A DNA stretch of 64,000 nt from Stutzerimonas stutzeri (lineage in GTDB: Bacteria > Pseudomonadota > Gammaproteobacteria > Pseudomonadales > Pseudomonadaceae), in the NCBI RefSeq assembly GCF_000590475.1, contig NZ_CP007441.1, positions 2,672,660 to 2,736,659 on the forward strand, in the 5' to 3' direction. A program made the translations under genes and the position numbers. Below the pieces are notes generated by a model. It was not told the origin of the DNA and searched no databases. It saw only the letters and a list, made by a program, of their open reading frames with translations. This document shows positions 8,475 to 17,481 of the stretch, piece after piece (positions within the stretch are counted from its first letter, which is position 1; every line of letters begins with the position of its first letter).

Positions 8475-8915
8475 TTACGTTTCGCCGATATCCTCATTCC
8501 ACAGCTCAGGGCTGTTGGCGATGAAGCTGCGCATCATCTCAATGCAGCGCGCATCCTGCAGCACTTCGACCTCGACGCCGCGACCGCGTAGCAATAGCTC
8601 TTCGCCCAAAAATGTCTGATTTTCGCCAATCACGACTTTGGGAATCCCGTAGAGCAAAATGGCCCCGCTACACATCGAGCAAGGCGACAGAGTCGTATAA
8701 AGAACCGATTCGGCATAAACACTGGCCGGTTGCCGTCCGGCATTCTCGAAGGCATCCATCTCTCCGTGCAGCACCGCGCTGCCCTGCTGAACGCGCCGGT
8801 TGTGCCCACGGCCGATGATTTGGCCCCGATGGACGATTACCGAGCCGATCGGGATGCCGCCTTCGGCCAGCCCCATCGTTGCCTCGTCGATTGCCGCCTG
8901 CATGAATGCATCCAT
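8475..8915 (-). CDS. Cytosine deaminase, fungal Fcy1-type
   Basis: 146 residues, a single CDA-fold zinc deaminase. Zinc ligands are H50 and the catalytic E52 in the LHGE motif, and C79 and C82 in LSPCSMC. Unlike TadA or guanine deaminases, the C-terminus ends FIANSPELWNEDIGE. This closely matches the C-terminal lid of yeast Fcy1, where the Trp and Asp close over cytosine. RGHNRRVQQGSAVLHGE and YGIPKVVIGE also match Fcy1. The expected reaction is cytosine to uracil in pyrimidine salvage. The bacterial CodA enzyme is an unrelated amidohydrolase. Substrate is inferred from sequence memory, not an alignment run. Confidence 0.85.
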   Translation of the reverse strand: MDAFMQAAIDEATMGLAEGGIPIGSVIVHRGQIIGRGHNRRVQQGSAVLHGEMDAFENAGRQPASVYAESVLYTTLSPCSMCSGAILLYGIPKVVIGENQTFLGEELLLRGRGVEVEVLQDARCIEMMRSFIANSPELWNEDIGET

Positions 8916-8994
8916 CCGCTTTTGCTCCGCTGATATTCACAACCAATAATCAGGCTGACGCAAAGACCGGACCGCGCGCACTCAACGTGAACGC

Positions 8995-9924
8995 TCAAGC
9001 CGCGTCAGTCTTGCCCTTGATCAGCCGTCCACCCAAGGTAACCACCGCAAAAACCAGCCCACCGGCGAGTATGCCGAAGGCTGCATCGAGCACGGTTGGC
9101 AGCAACCCTGCCAATACCGAGCCGACATAGGGCAGCGCCACCGTGTGCTCAGCGCTGTCCTCGATAAAATGATGAATCGCCTTGATGCCATGGGTGAGAA
9201 TGCCGCCACCGACCATGAACATCGCCGCGGTACCGATCACCGATAGCGATTTCATCAACCAGGGCGCCAGCGTCAGGATGCCACGGCCGATCGCCTGCGC
9301 AGCGCCACTCGCGGTCTTGCTCAACGCCAGACCGGCATCGTCCAGCTTGACGATACCGGCAACCAGTCCGTATACACCGATGGTCATGATGATTGCTATG
9401 CCTGCCAGCACCGCCAGTTGTTCAGTGAAACTCGCGGCAGCCACGGTTCCTAGGGTAATGGCGATGATCTCAGCCGAGAGGATGAAGTCGGTGCGCACCG
9501 CGCCGCTGATCTTGTCCCGCTCGAAGGCGACCATGTCGACATGCGGATCTGCCAGCGCCTGCAACTGTTGTTCATGGTGATTGTCGTCCCGATGCAAAAA
9601 GCGATGCGCCAGCTTCTCGAACCCCTCGAAACACAGAAACGCGCCACCCAGCATCAGCAACGGCGTAATCGCCCATGGGATGAACGCACTGATAAGCAGA
9701 GCGGCCGGTACCAGAATCAATTTATTACGTAACGATCCCTTGGCCACGGCCCAGACGACGGGCAATTCCCGATCGGCCTTGACGCCCGTGACCTGCTGGG
9801 CATTGAGCGCGAGATCGTCGCCCAGTACACCCGCGGTTTTTTTCGCGGCAACCTTGGTCATGACGGAAACGTCATCGAGAACCGTCGCGATATCGTCAAT
9901 CAGGGCAAGCAGGCTACTGGCCAA
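8995..9924 (-). CDS. DUF808 / YedI-family membrane protein
   Basis: 309 residues from a TTG at 9924, close to the roughly 305 of E. coli YedI. The segment SLLALIDDIATVLDDVSVM followed by a VLGDDLALNAQQVTG block is the DUF808 signature. Several hydrophobic helices follow, with a basic-acidic loop (HRDDNHHEQQ) near residue 112. The family has no established function. The TTG is preceded by AAAGGA at good spacing, and family resemblance begins there; the open frame continues to 10092 without family resemblance. The start remains less certain than the gene. Confidence 0.85.
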   Translation of the reverse strand: MASSLLALIDDIATVLDDVSVMTKVAAKKTAGVLGDDLALNAQQVTGVKADRELPVVWAVAKGSLRNKLILVPAALLISAFIPWAITPLLMLGGAFLCFEGFEKLAHRFLHRDDNHHEQQLQALADPHVDMVAFERDKISGAVRTDFILSAEIIAITLGTVAAASFTEQLAVLAGIAIIMTIGVYGLVAGIVKLDDAGLALSKTASGAAQAIGRGILTLAPWLMKSLSVIGTAAMFMVGGGILTHGIKAIHHFIEDSAEHTVALPYVGSVLAGLLPTVLDAAFGILAGGLVFAVVTLGGRLIKGKTDAA

Positions 9925-10168
9925 CGCTGGGTGTCCTTTTTCGGAGGTTACAAAAGAGCGGCGTGCGTATAGGCATTGGAAACTAAGGCCCTCGCGCCGT
10001 AGCACAAGTTCCGGCACAACATGCAACAGCGCTGGCGGTACCGCCACGGCCAGCCAGTATGGCAGCAGAGCGTCCCCAATGCCGGGTCGCAACTCTCAAC
10101 CTGAAAGGCGTGGCCAGCAAGCGCCAGTGAATCTAGACTGCGACGATGACAATAACAGGAGGTGCAGC

Positions 10169-10486
10169 ATGAGCACGCAAACCGCCGAACGCTTTACCCG
10201 CTTTGCTGATTTTTATCCGTTCTACCTGGCTGAGCATAACAACCGCACCTGTCGCCGCCTGCACTACGCGGGGAGCCTGCTGGTGCTGGCCATCCTTGCC
10301 TATGCGCTCATCAGTCAGCAATGGCTGTGGCTACTGGCAATGCCGGTGGCTGGATACGGATTTGCTTGGGTCGGCCATTTCATTTTCGAGAAGAACCGGC
10401 CTGCGACATTCCAGTATCCGCTGTACAGCTTTTTGGGCGACTGGGTCATGCTCAAGGACATGCTCACCGGAAAAGTTCGCTTCTGA
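10169..10486 (+). CDS. DUF962 / Mpo1-like protein
   Basis: 105 residues with two or three hydrophobic segments. The motifs LHYAGSLLVL and GHFIFEKNRPATFQYPLYSFLGD are diagnostic of the DUF962 family. The yeast member Mpo1 is an Fe(II) dioxygenase that alpha-oxidises 2-hydroxy fatty acids; the conserved histidines (H30 region and the GH before FIFEKNRP) would bind the iron. Activity in bacteria is largely untested, so the role here is inferred. A strong AGGAGG lies before the ATG at 10169. The same frame is open further upstream, but that part is antisense to the DUF808 gene and is rejected. Confidence 0.88.
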   Translation: MSTQTAERFTRFADFYPFYLAEHNNRTCRRLHYAGSLLVLAILAYALISQQWLWLLAMPVAGYGFAWVGHFIFEKNRPATFQYPLYSFLGDWVMLKDMLTGKVRF

Positions 10487-10657
10487 TGGCTGGCCCGGAT
10501 AATGCCTGGCCGATACTGGCAACCCGTCACGGATTGGACGGGCGATTTGGCGCAACGGCAATGACTTAGTTATGATCGCCGGTCAGCGACGTTCGATGCG
10601 CTGTTGCTTCCAACGGCGCATGCCAGAGCGCTGAGACCTTTCAGGGATAGTACCTTC

Positions 10658-12046
10658 ATGCCAACCGTGACCGGTGAACGGCGTAACGGCCTCGCGACTC
10701 GCCCCTTGCGCGAATACTACGCCCGGGTTTTCGCTTATCTGACCTGCGCCGCCACACTCGCCGCCGGTGTTTATACCCAGCAATTCGCGCTCGACCTGCT
10801 ATGGATGGTTCCTTACACCCTCCTCTATCCGCATTTCGCCTATCACCTGAGTTATCGCTTCAAGCGCGAATATCCGGAACAGACTTCGCAGACTCTACTG
10901 TGCCTCGACGCCTTGAATGCAGGCGCTGGGATCGTGCTGCTCGGCTGCATCCTGGTACCGAGCATGATGTTTTTACTGACGCTGGGTTTCAGCGCGTTGG
11001 TTATTGGCAGCCTGCGCCATCTATTAATGACCATGCTGATGGTGACTATCGGTGTCGGGCTCACCAGCCTGCTGGTGCCTTTGCGCTTCGACGGCGCGAC
11101 CCCGATTCTGGTGGCCGCGGTCAGTATTCTGTTCACCAGCATGTATGTGTGTGTCACGGCCTACTACGTGCACCAGCAGGGGATACGGCTGGCGCAGGCG
11201 CGTCGCGAAGTGGAAGCCCAGCAGGCCAAAGCCGCGCGGCTGGCCCGTAATCTGGCCAAATACCTGTCTCCGCAGGTGTGGGAATCGATCTTTTCCGGCA
11301 AGCGCAGTGTACGGCTCGAAACCCAACGCAAAAAACTCACCGTTTTCTTCTCCGACATCAAGGGCTTCACCGAGCTCGCCGAAGAGCTGGAAGCCGAAGC
11401 CCTGACCGACCTGCTCAACAATTATCTCAACGAGATGTCGAAAATAACCCTCAAGTACGGCGGCACTATCGACAAGTTCGTTGGAGACTGCGTGATGGTG
11501 TTCTTTGGCGACCCTACCAGCCAGGGCGCGAAAAGGGACGCGGTTGCTGCGGTATCGATGGCTATTGCCATGCGCAAGCACATGAAGGTGCTGCGCCAGC
11601 AATGGCGAGCGCAAGGCATCACGAAGCCGATGGAAATCCGCATGGGAATCAATACCGGCTACTGCACGGTAGGTAACTTTGGCGCCGATACCCGCATGGA
11701 CTACACCATCATCGGTCGCGAAGTGAATTTGGCCAGTCGACTGGAAAGCTCCGCCGAAGCCGGCGAGATTCTGATCTCTCACGAGACCTATTCGCTCGTC
11801 AAAGACGTGATCATGTGCCGCGACAAAGGTCAGATCAGCGTCAAGGGCTTCTCGCGACCCGTGCAGATCTATCAAGTGGTAGATTTCCGCCGCGATCTGG
11901 GCGCGACCAACAGCTTCGTCGAGCATGAGTTGCCAGGATTCTCGATGTACCTGGATACCAACGGCGTGCAGAACTTCGACAAGGAGCGCGTGATCCAGGC
12001 CCTCAACCAGGCCGCCGACAAACTGCGCGATAAAGTCATCATGTAG
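10658..12046 (+). CDS. cyaB: Class III adenylate cyclase with MASE2 sensor domain, CyaB-like
   Basis: 462 residues, essentially the length of P. aeruginosa CyaB. The N-terminal half holds about six membrane helices (MASE2 domain, about 20-190). The cytoplasmic catalytic domain (about 225-430) shows the metal-binding FFSDIKGFTELAEE and FVGDCVMVFFGDP, and the GREVNLASRLE block. It makes cAMP from ATP; in P. aeruginosa CyaB is the main source of cAMP for the Vfr virulence and type IV pilus regulon. A FimV-like protein, a family tied to cyclase activation in that species, lies near 24 kb. The ATG at 10658 is preceded by AGGGA; an upstream in-frame ATG at 10604 fits less well. Confidence 0.93.
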   Translation: MPTVTGERRNGLATRPLREYYARVFAYLTCAATLAAGVYTQQFALDLLWMVPYTLLYPHFAYHLSYRFKREYPEQTSQTLLCLDALNAGAGIVLLGCILVPSMMFLLTLGFSALVIGSLRHLLMTMLMVTIGVGLTSLLVPLRFDGATPILVAAVSILFTSMYVCVTAYYVHQQGIRLAQARREVEAQQAKAARLARNLAKYLSPQVWESIFSGKRSVRLETQRKKLTVFFSDIKGFTELAEELEAEALTDLLNNYLNEMSKITLKYGGTIDKFVGDCVMVFFGDPTSQGAKRDAVAAVSMAIAMRKHMKVLRQQWRAQGITKPMEIRMGINTGYCTVGNFGADTRMDYTIIGREVNLASRLESSAEAGEILISHETYSLVKDVIMCRDKGQISVKGFSRPVQIYQVVDFRRDLGATNSFVEHELPGFSMYLDTNGVQNFDKERVIQALNQAADKLRDKVIM

Positions 12047-12111
12047 TGCCAACGGCACGCGTCGGATTCCGCCGCTGCCGGCCACGCCATCCGCTTGCAG
12101 TCGAGGTCAAC

Positions 12112-12879
12112 ATGTCGCCCATCCTGTCCCTGCGTCATTACAACCAGGACCAGGTCATTCACAGCCATCAACATACGCAATTGGTATTCGGCCTGCGTGG
12201 ACAGCTGGATTTCGAGATTGATGGACACGGTAGCCGCATTCAACAACAACGCCTTGCTGTAGTACCCAGTGATGCGCGCCACGCATGCGGTAGCACCGAT
12301 GGCAGCCTCTGCCTGGTCGTGGACATACCCGATGGCGGCTGGTTGCAACAGCACCTTGGTCATCACGCCAGCTCCACTCAGCGCTTTCTGGAGCAGTCCG
12401 CAGCACTACAGCTGACGCCATCCCAAAGTCAGCTCGTCAGTTGGCTTGCCGCGAGCCCGATCAACGATTCGATTATCGGCGCACAAGGTGCAACCTTGCT
12501 GCTGGCCAGCCTGGCGACAGGCTGCGAGCCAATCGGCCGACTGCAGTCGCTTCCGCTGGCCGCGCTCCATGCCCATGTCGACCGCCATCTGGCACATCCA
12601 CTTGAAGTCAAGGATCTCGCGCGATTGGCCGGCCTCTCGGTACAACGCTTCCACGTGCGTTTCGTCAGCGAAACGGGCCTGACACCACAAGAATTCATCC
12701 GATTGCGCCGCCTGCAACAAGGCCGAGAGTTAGTGAGCAGTACCCAGTTGGCGGTCGGCGAGATCGCCGCACGCGTCGGCTATGCCTCGCAAAGCGCCTT
12801 CACGGCGGCTCTCAACCGCCAATACGGCACCACGCCTCGCGCCATCCGCCGCGAGCCGCTCGACAAATCACGAGACTGA
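12112..12879 (+). CDS. AraC-family transcriptional regulator
   Basis: 255 residues. The N-terminal cupin-like half contains HSHQHTQLVFGLRGQL, a typical effector pocket with several histidines. The C-terminal double helix-turn-helix (about 165-250) includes VKDLARLAGLSVQRFHVRFVSETG and IAARVGYASQSAFTAALNRQYG, which match AraC motifs well. The effector is unknown. GAGGT precedes the ATG at 12112. The EamA exporter gene follows after 150 bases in the same direction, so it is a plausible target. The reading frame starts upstream inside the cyclase stop, but that extension is not supported. Confidence 0.88.
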   Translation: MSPILSLRHYNQDQVIHSHQHTQLVFGLRGQLDFEIDGHGSRIQQQRLAVVPSDARHACGSTDGSLCLVVDIPDGGWLQQHLGHHASSTQRFLEQSAALQLTPSQSQLVSWLAASPINDSIIGAQGATLLLASLATGCEPIGRLQSLPLAALHAHVDRHLAHPLEVKDLARLAGLSVQRFHVRFVSETGLTPQEFIRLRRLQQGRELVSSTQLAVGEIAARVGYASQSAFTAALNRQYGTTPRAIRREPLDKSRD

Positions 12880-13029
12880 CGCGACAGACGAGCCGCCCCG
12901 CACGACTTAACCTAGTTGCTCAACGCTGTGGGCGAAGCCCTAACGTATATCGCGAGGCTCCATGATCACCTTGTTCGACACTCTTGCGTCCCCTTTTCAA
13001 CGACTCCGCTCAAAGCAGGCGGATCGACC

Positions 13030-13935
13030 GTGACCCACCGCAATGCCTTATTGGCGATCCACTTCGGCGCGCTGATGTTTGGCCTCTCGGGAGTATTCGG
13101 CAAGCTGGCCGAAAGTCCGCCCCTGCTCATCACCTTTGGCCGCGCACTGTTCGCCGTCATCGCCTTGTTGCTGGCAGCGCAGTTCTTGCGTGTCGGCGGC
13201 AACCGTCCAAGCGGGCGGCAGCGTGTTGGCCTGTTGCTCGGCGGCGTGCTGTTGGGCGGGCACTGGCTCACCTTCTTCATGGCCGTAAAGATCGGAGGGG
13301 TCGGCATCGCCACGCTGGGCTTCGCCAGCTTCCCGGCCTTCACGGTGCTGCTTGAAGGGCTACTGTTCCGCGAGCGCACCCGTCCGGTCGAGTTCGCCAT
13401 GGTGGGCCTGGTATGCGCAGGCCTGCTGCTGGTGACGCCACACTTCGATCTGGCCAGTGAGAGCACCGTAGGGCTGCTCTACGGCATCTTCTCGGGGCTT
13501 ACGTTCGCCCTGCTCTCGCTGCTCAACCGTGCCGTTACCCGCGGCGTCGACCCGGTACAGGCCGCACTTTGGCAAAACGGCACCATCCTGCTGTGTCTGC
13601 TGCCTGTCACCTGGACCTCACTTCCCGCGGTGCCTGCGCTGGATTGGCTATGGCTGGCCCTGCTCGGCGTGTTCTGCACGGGGCTTGCACACAGCCTGTT
13701 CGTGGCGAGCCTCAAGGTGCTGAAGGCTCGGACCACCGCGGTTATATTTGCCCTTGAACCGGTCTATGGCATTGCGTTCGCGTGGTGGCTGTTCAATGAG
13801 CAACCCACCCTGCGCATGCTGCTCGGCGGCACATTGATCATTCTGGCGACGGTGATCACCAGCCGTCTCAAGGTCCCAGCTGCGCCGGCAGCTGTTACGC
13901 CACTCGCGGAAAGACCTGCAGCGCCCCGCTCATAA
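13030..13935 (+). CDS. EamA/DMT-family exporter
   Basis: 301 residues with ten predicted membrane helices in two EamA repeats of about 145 residues each, the standard length. The motif WWLFNEQPTLRMLLGG near residue 255 is the conserved glutamate-proline element before the last helix. Members export small metabolites or amino acids by proton exchange; the substrate cannot be read from sequence. The start GTG at 13030 gives the normal family N-terminus; an ATG-less extension upstream is discounted. It may be controlled by the AraC regulator encoded just upstream. Confidence 0.87.
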   Translation: MTHRNALLAIHFGALMFGLSGVFGKLAESPPLLITFGRALFAVIALLLAAQFLRVGGNRPSGRQRVGLLLGGVLLGGHWLTFFMAVKIGGVGIATLGFASFPAFTVLLEGLLFRERTRPVEFAMVGLVCAGLLLVTPHFDLASESTVGLLYGIFSGLTFALLSLLNRAVTRGVDPVQAALWQNGTILLCLLPVTWTSLPAVPALDWLWLALLGVFCTGLAHSLFVASLKVLKARTTAVIFALEPVYGIAFAWWLFNEQPTLRMLLGGTLIILATVITSRLKVPAAPAAVTPLAERPAAPRS

Positions 13936-14016
13936 GATGCCTTGACGATTCAGCCACCTCCAAACGGCGGCCAGCCATTTGCCCTGCCCGCCTCTCCTTT
14001 GCTGTCCAACGACCTG

Positions 14017-15753
14017 TTAGTGGGAATGACGCGGAACCTCGGCACCGCGGCATCCGACGAGGAAGTCGAAGTCGCAGCCTTTGTCCGCCTGCAGTACATG
14101 GTCAACGAACAGCCGCCGATACCCACCGTCCCACAGCAAGCCCTGCCGTGGCTGCCAGGTCGCCAGGCGCTCTTGCAGCTCTGCATCTGAGATATCCAGA
14201 TGCAGCCGCCCAGCGATGCAATCCAGCTCGATGAAGTCACCGTTTCGCACCACGGCTAAAGGCCCGCCTGCAGCCGCTTCCGGGGCGACATGCAGCACTA
14301 CGGTGCCGTAAGCAGTCCCGCTCATCCGCGCATCGGAGATCCGCACCATGTCGGTAATTCCCTTCGCCAGTACCTTCGGCGGCAGCCCCATGTTGCCGAC
14401 CTCGGCCATGCCCGGATAACCCTTGGGCCCACAGTTCTTCATCACCAACACGCAGGTTTCATCGACGTCCAGCTCCGGATCGGCGATGCGCGCCTTGTAA
14501 TCGTCGAAGTCCTCGAAGACCACCGCACGCCCCCGGTGCTTCATCAGCTCAGGGGTCGCCGCGGAGGGTTTCAACACCGCCCCGCTGGGTGCCAGATTGC
14601 CGCGCAGCACGCAGATGCCGCCGTCCTCGCGCAGCGGATTGTCCAACGCACGGATCACCTCGTCCTGCCCGTAGATCGGTGCTTGGGCGCAGTTGTCCCA
14701 TAGCGACTTGCCGTTGACGGTCAGCGCATCGGGGTTGGGCAACAGCTGGTTTTCACCCAGCCGGCGAATCACTGCGGGCAACCCACCGGCGTAGTAGAAC
14801 TCCTCCATCAGGAAGCGACCGGAAGGTTGCAGATCGACGATGGTCGGCATGCCCCGCCCGATGCGCGTCCAATCATCCAGATCGAGTTCGACGCCAATGC
14901 GCCCGGCGATGGCCTTGAGATGGATCACCGCATTGGTCGAACCGCCAATCGCGGCATTGACCCGAATGGCGTTCTCGAACGCCTGCTTGGTCAGCACCTT
15001 GGACAGCCGCAGGTCTTCCTCGACCATCTCGACGATGCGCATGCCGGACAGGTGTGCCAGCACGTAGCGCCGCGAATCCACGGCGGGAATCGCGGCGTTG
15101 TGCGGCAGCGAAGTGCCCAGCGCCTCGGCCATGCAGGCCATGGTCGAGGCCGTGCCCATAGTGTTGCAGGTGCCGGCCGAGCGCGACATGCCGGCCTCAG
15201 CCGAGAGGAACTCATCGAGACTGATCAGGCCGCCCTTGTACGCCTCGTGCATCTGCCAAACGATGGTCCCGGCGCCGATGTCACGGCCGTTGTGCTTGCC
15301 GTTGAGCATCGGACCGCCGGTAACGACGATGGCAGGAACGTCGCAACTTGCCGCCCCCATGAGCAACGCCGGAGTGGTCTTGTCGCAGCCAGTGAGCAGC
15401 ACCACCGCATCGATGGGATTGCCACGAATCGACTCCTCCACATCCATGCTGGCCAGATTACGGGTGAGCATGGCAGTCGGCCGGAGGTTCGATTCGCCAT
15501 TGGAGAACACCGGAAACTCCACCGGAAATCCGCCTGCTTCCAACACGCCCTTCTTCACGTGCTCGGCGATCTTGCGAAAATGCGCGTTGCAAGGGGTCAG
15601 TTCGGACCATGTGTTGCAGATGCCGATGATCGGCTTGCCCTGGAATTCGTGATCCGGGATGCCCTGATTCTTCATCCAGCTGCGGTACATGAAACCGTTC
15701 TTGTCGGTGGTGCCGAACCATTGAGCGGAGCGTAGGGGGCGTTTGTCGGTCAT
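14017..15753 (-). CDS. IlvD/Edd-family dehydratase, L-arabinonate dehydratase type
   Basis: 578 residues. Iron-sulfur ligand motifs are visible as NTWSELTPCN, LLTGCDKTTPALLMGAAS and SAGTCNTMGTAST. The overall sequence follows the L-arabinonate dehydratase of Rhizobium leguminosarum, a [2Fe-2S] enzyme of 579 residues. The expected reaction is loss of water from a pentonate to give a 2-keto-3-deoxy acid. The semialdehyde dehydrogenase and AraD1/GguC-like genes nearby fit a non-phosphorylative pentose route to 2-oxoglutarate. D-xylonate or related acids remain possible substrates. AGGTG precedes the ATG at 15753; the frame is open to 16023 only because it overlaps the TRAP remnant. Confidence 0.88.
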   Translation of the reverse strand: MTDKRPLRSAQWFGTTDKNGFMYRSWMKNQGIPDHEFQGKPIIGICNTWSELTPCNAHFRKIAEHVKKGVLEAGGFPVEFPVFSNGESNLRPTAMLTRNLASMDVEESIRGNPIDAVVLLTGCDKTTPALLMGAASCDVPAIVVTGGPMLNGKHNGRDIGAGTIVWQMHEAYKGGLISLDEFLSAEAGMSRSAGTCNTMGTASTMACMAEALGTSLPHNAAIPAVDSRRYVLAHLSGMRIVEMVEEDLRLSKVLTKQAFENAIRVNAAIGGSTNAVIHLKAIAGRIGVELDLDDWTRIGRGMPTIVDLQPSGRFLMEEFYYAGGLPAVIRRLGENQLLPNPDALTVNGKSLWDNCAQAPIYGQDEVIRALDNPLREDGGICVLRGNLAPSGAVLKPSAATPELMKHRGRAVVFEDFDDYKARIADPELDVDETCVLVMKNCGPKGYPGMAEVGNMGLPPKVLAKGITDMVRISDARMSGTAYGTVVLHVAPEAAAGGPLAVVRNGDFIELDCIAGRLHLDISDAELQERLATWQPRQGLLWDGGYRRLFVDHVLQADKGCDFDFLVGCRGAEVPRHSH

Positions 15754-15815
15754 TTGCGATGCACCTGTTTCAGCGGCTGACCTGCCGGGCCCGCCAGATT
15801 GAACGTTCGGGTTGA

Positions 15816-16076
15816 TTACAGCAGCCAGGTCAAGATGGCCGGGAAATACAGCAGCAGGCCGAGTACCGCGATCTGGATGACGATAAAGGGCACCATGGAA
15901 CGGAAGATGTCGGTCAGCGTGATATCCGTCGGCGCCACGCTTTTGAGATAGAAGGCAGCAGGGCCGAAGGGTGGCGAGATGTAGGACACCTGCATGCTCA
16001 CCGCGAACAGAATGCCGAACCACACCGGGTCATAGCCCAGTTCGACAATGATGGGCATGAAAATGGCTTGGCCCAT
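15816..16076 (-). pseudogene. C-terminal remnant of a TRAP transporter large permease (DctM)
   Basis: An 86-residue fragment reads like the last two membrane helices of a DctM-type permease: DPVWFGILFAVSMQVSYISPPFGPAAFYLK and SMVPFIVIQIAVLGLLLYFPAI. A full DctM has about 430 residues, so roughly 80 percent is missing. Its 5' side runs straight into the start of a DctP-like gene in a different frame. The remnant lies 62 bases upstream of the dehydratase gene, the place where its uptake system would be expected. It is very unlikely to be functional. Confidence 0.8.
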
Positions 16077-16216
16077 TGCTGGGCGATGCGGTACTCGTCA
16101 TCGCCGGCATTGACGTTGATCTGGAACATCCAGTCCTGCTGAGCGACGGCACTGCCGGACGCGAGAACCAGGGTGGCCGCAAGGCCCAACCCGAAACGCT
16201 GGGTATTCGATTGCAT
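16066..16216 (-). pseudogene. N-terminal remnant of a TRAP solute-binding protein (DctP)
   Basis: An ATG at 16216 opens a signal peptide (LGLAATLVLASGSAVA) followed by about 25 residues resembling the mature start of a DctP protein, ending at EYRIAQQWAK. The sequence then switches to permease coding in another frame. Both parents share TGGGCCAAG-like bases at the junction near 16066-16076, so a microhomology deletion is plausible. A normal DctP has about 330 residues. The promoter and leader upstream (16217-16379, shared with the divergent LysR gene) may still drive the dehydratase gene. Confidence 0.7.
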
Positions 16217-16379
16217 GGATGCCTCTCCGATTATTTTTATAAGGCATGGGTCCCGCTCGAGGCATCGGCGATCGCAACTCCAAGCCGATGCCCCGTTGTT
16301 GACCCAGAGCGTAAAGAGACAAGGCATCATCAACAAATATATATTTCAGCCTGACCGATACACGGATGGATATAGCTGA

Positions 16380-17336
16380 ATGAAGCCTATCAACAGCAAC
16401 TGGTTTGTCCGAGCGCGCTTGAAGAACCGCCACATCCCGCTGTTGGCGGCCCTCGGCGATACCGGGAATCTCAATCGCGCCGCCATCGGCCTGGGCATTT
16501 CCCAGCCGGCGATTTCAAAGTTGCTCAAGGAGCTGGAAGACGGGCTTGGCGTCGAACTGTTCGAACGCCATGCGCGCGGCGTCGTCCCGACGTTGTATGG
16601 CGAAGCAATGATCCGCCACGCCAGGCGCCTGCTGAACACGCTGGACAACGCATACACTGAGGTCGACGCACTGCGTCTGGGGCAGCAGGGGCATGTACGC
16701 ATCGGCACCATCCTCACCCCCTGTGCGGAATTGCTGCCGGAAACCGTGCGCCGCGCGAAGCAGCGCTTCCCGGGCCTGGAGGTGACCATTCGTACGGGCT
16801 CGAGTCGCGACTTGCTGGCAACCCTGGATGATGGAGAGCTGGATTTTCTGGTGGCGCGATTTTATGCCGGCAGTCAGCAGGACGACCTGCACTTCGAGCC
16901 ACTGGCCAAGGAGCCACTGAAGATCTGCGCGCGCGCCGGGCTGGTCGTGGCCCCCATGTCGCGCGCGGAGTTGAACGCCGCAGACTGGGTGCTACCGCCG
17001 GCCGGAAGTGTGTTGCGTCAGGAGTTCGATGCGTTGTTTCAGCGCGTCGGCATGCGACCGCCGAGCAAGGTCGTCAATGCGGAGAACCTGCTGATGGTGA
17101 CGACGCTGGCGGAAAAGAACGACATGCTGACCGTGCTACCACGCGATGTACTGGCGCACTACGCACGTTATGGGATGCTCGCTGAGATAGATGTCGGCGC
17201 CAGCATCGACACCGATTTGAATCAGGGTTTGATGGACTTTGGCATCATCATCAAGGACCAGCGGCTGCTTTCCCCGGCCGCACGCAACGTGCTGGAACTG
17301 CTACGCGACGTCGCCCAACAGACGGCGCTGGCATAA
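16380..17336 (+). CDS. LysR-family regulator of the sugar-acid cluster
   Basis: 318 residues. The N-terminal winged helix (about 18-77) contains LAALGDTGNLNRAAIGLGISQPAISKLLKELED, a clear LysR helix-turn-helix. The rest is the effector-binding domain. It is divergent from the TRAP remnant and dehydratase genes, the usual position for a LysR activator of the neighbouring operon. The intervening 163 bases, with an AT-rich patch at about 16335-16350, should hold the operator. The effector is unknown; a sugar acid or ketodeoxy acid is likely by context. Confidence 0.88.
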   Translation: MKPINSNWFVRARLKNRHIPLLAALGDTGNLNRAAIGLGISQPAISKLLKELEDGLGVELFERHARGVVPTLYGEAMIRHARRLLNTLDNAYTEVDALRLGQQGHVRIGTILTPCAELLPETVRRAKQRFPGLEVTIRTGSSRDLLATLDDGELDFLVARFYAGSQQDDLHFEPLAKEPLKICARAGLVVAPMSRAELNAADWVLPPAGSVLRQEFDALFQRVGMRPPSKVVNAENLLMVTTLAEKNDMLTVLPRDVLAHYARYGMLAEIDVGASIDTDLNQGLMDFGIIIKDQRLLSPAARNVLELLRDVAQQTALA

Positions 17337-17410
17337 CGCTGAACGAAATGGCGCCGCCACAAGCCGCATGGAGAAGACAGACCACCTGTTAACGCCGGAT
17401 AGCCATTAGT

Positions 17411-17436
17411 AAAAGGGTGCCATTGATATGGCACCC
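17411..17436 (-). terminator. Intrinsic terminator of the semialdehyde dehydrogenase gene
   Basis: On the minus strand GGGTGCCA, a 6-base loop and TGGCACCC form a perfect 8-base stem followed by TTTT. It lies about 45 bases past the stop of the dehydrogenase gene and is the clearest intrinsic terminator in the window. Confidence 0.85.
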
Positions 17437-17481
17437 AGATGTCGTTCTGGCTGATGGCAGCACACCAGCCATTAGGTTGAG

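Noticed and set aside
11024..12085. 353-codon open frame opposite cyaB
   Set aside because: Antisense to the conserved cyclase catalytic domain; no ribosome binding site or domain.
12916..13029. Longer N-terminus for the EamA exporter
   Set aside because: The 38 extra residues lack family resemblance and hydrophobic character; GTG at 13030 gives the normal family start.
14827..15735. 302-codon open frame opposite the dehydratase gene
   Set aside because: Antisense shadow; the opposite strand carries all iron-sulfur motifs.
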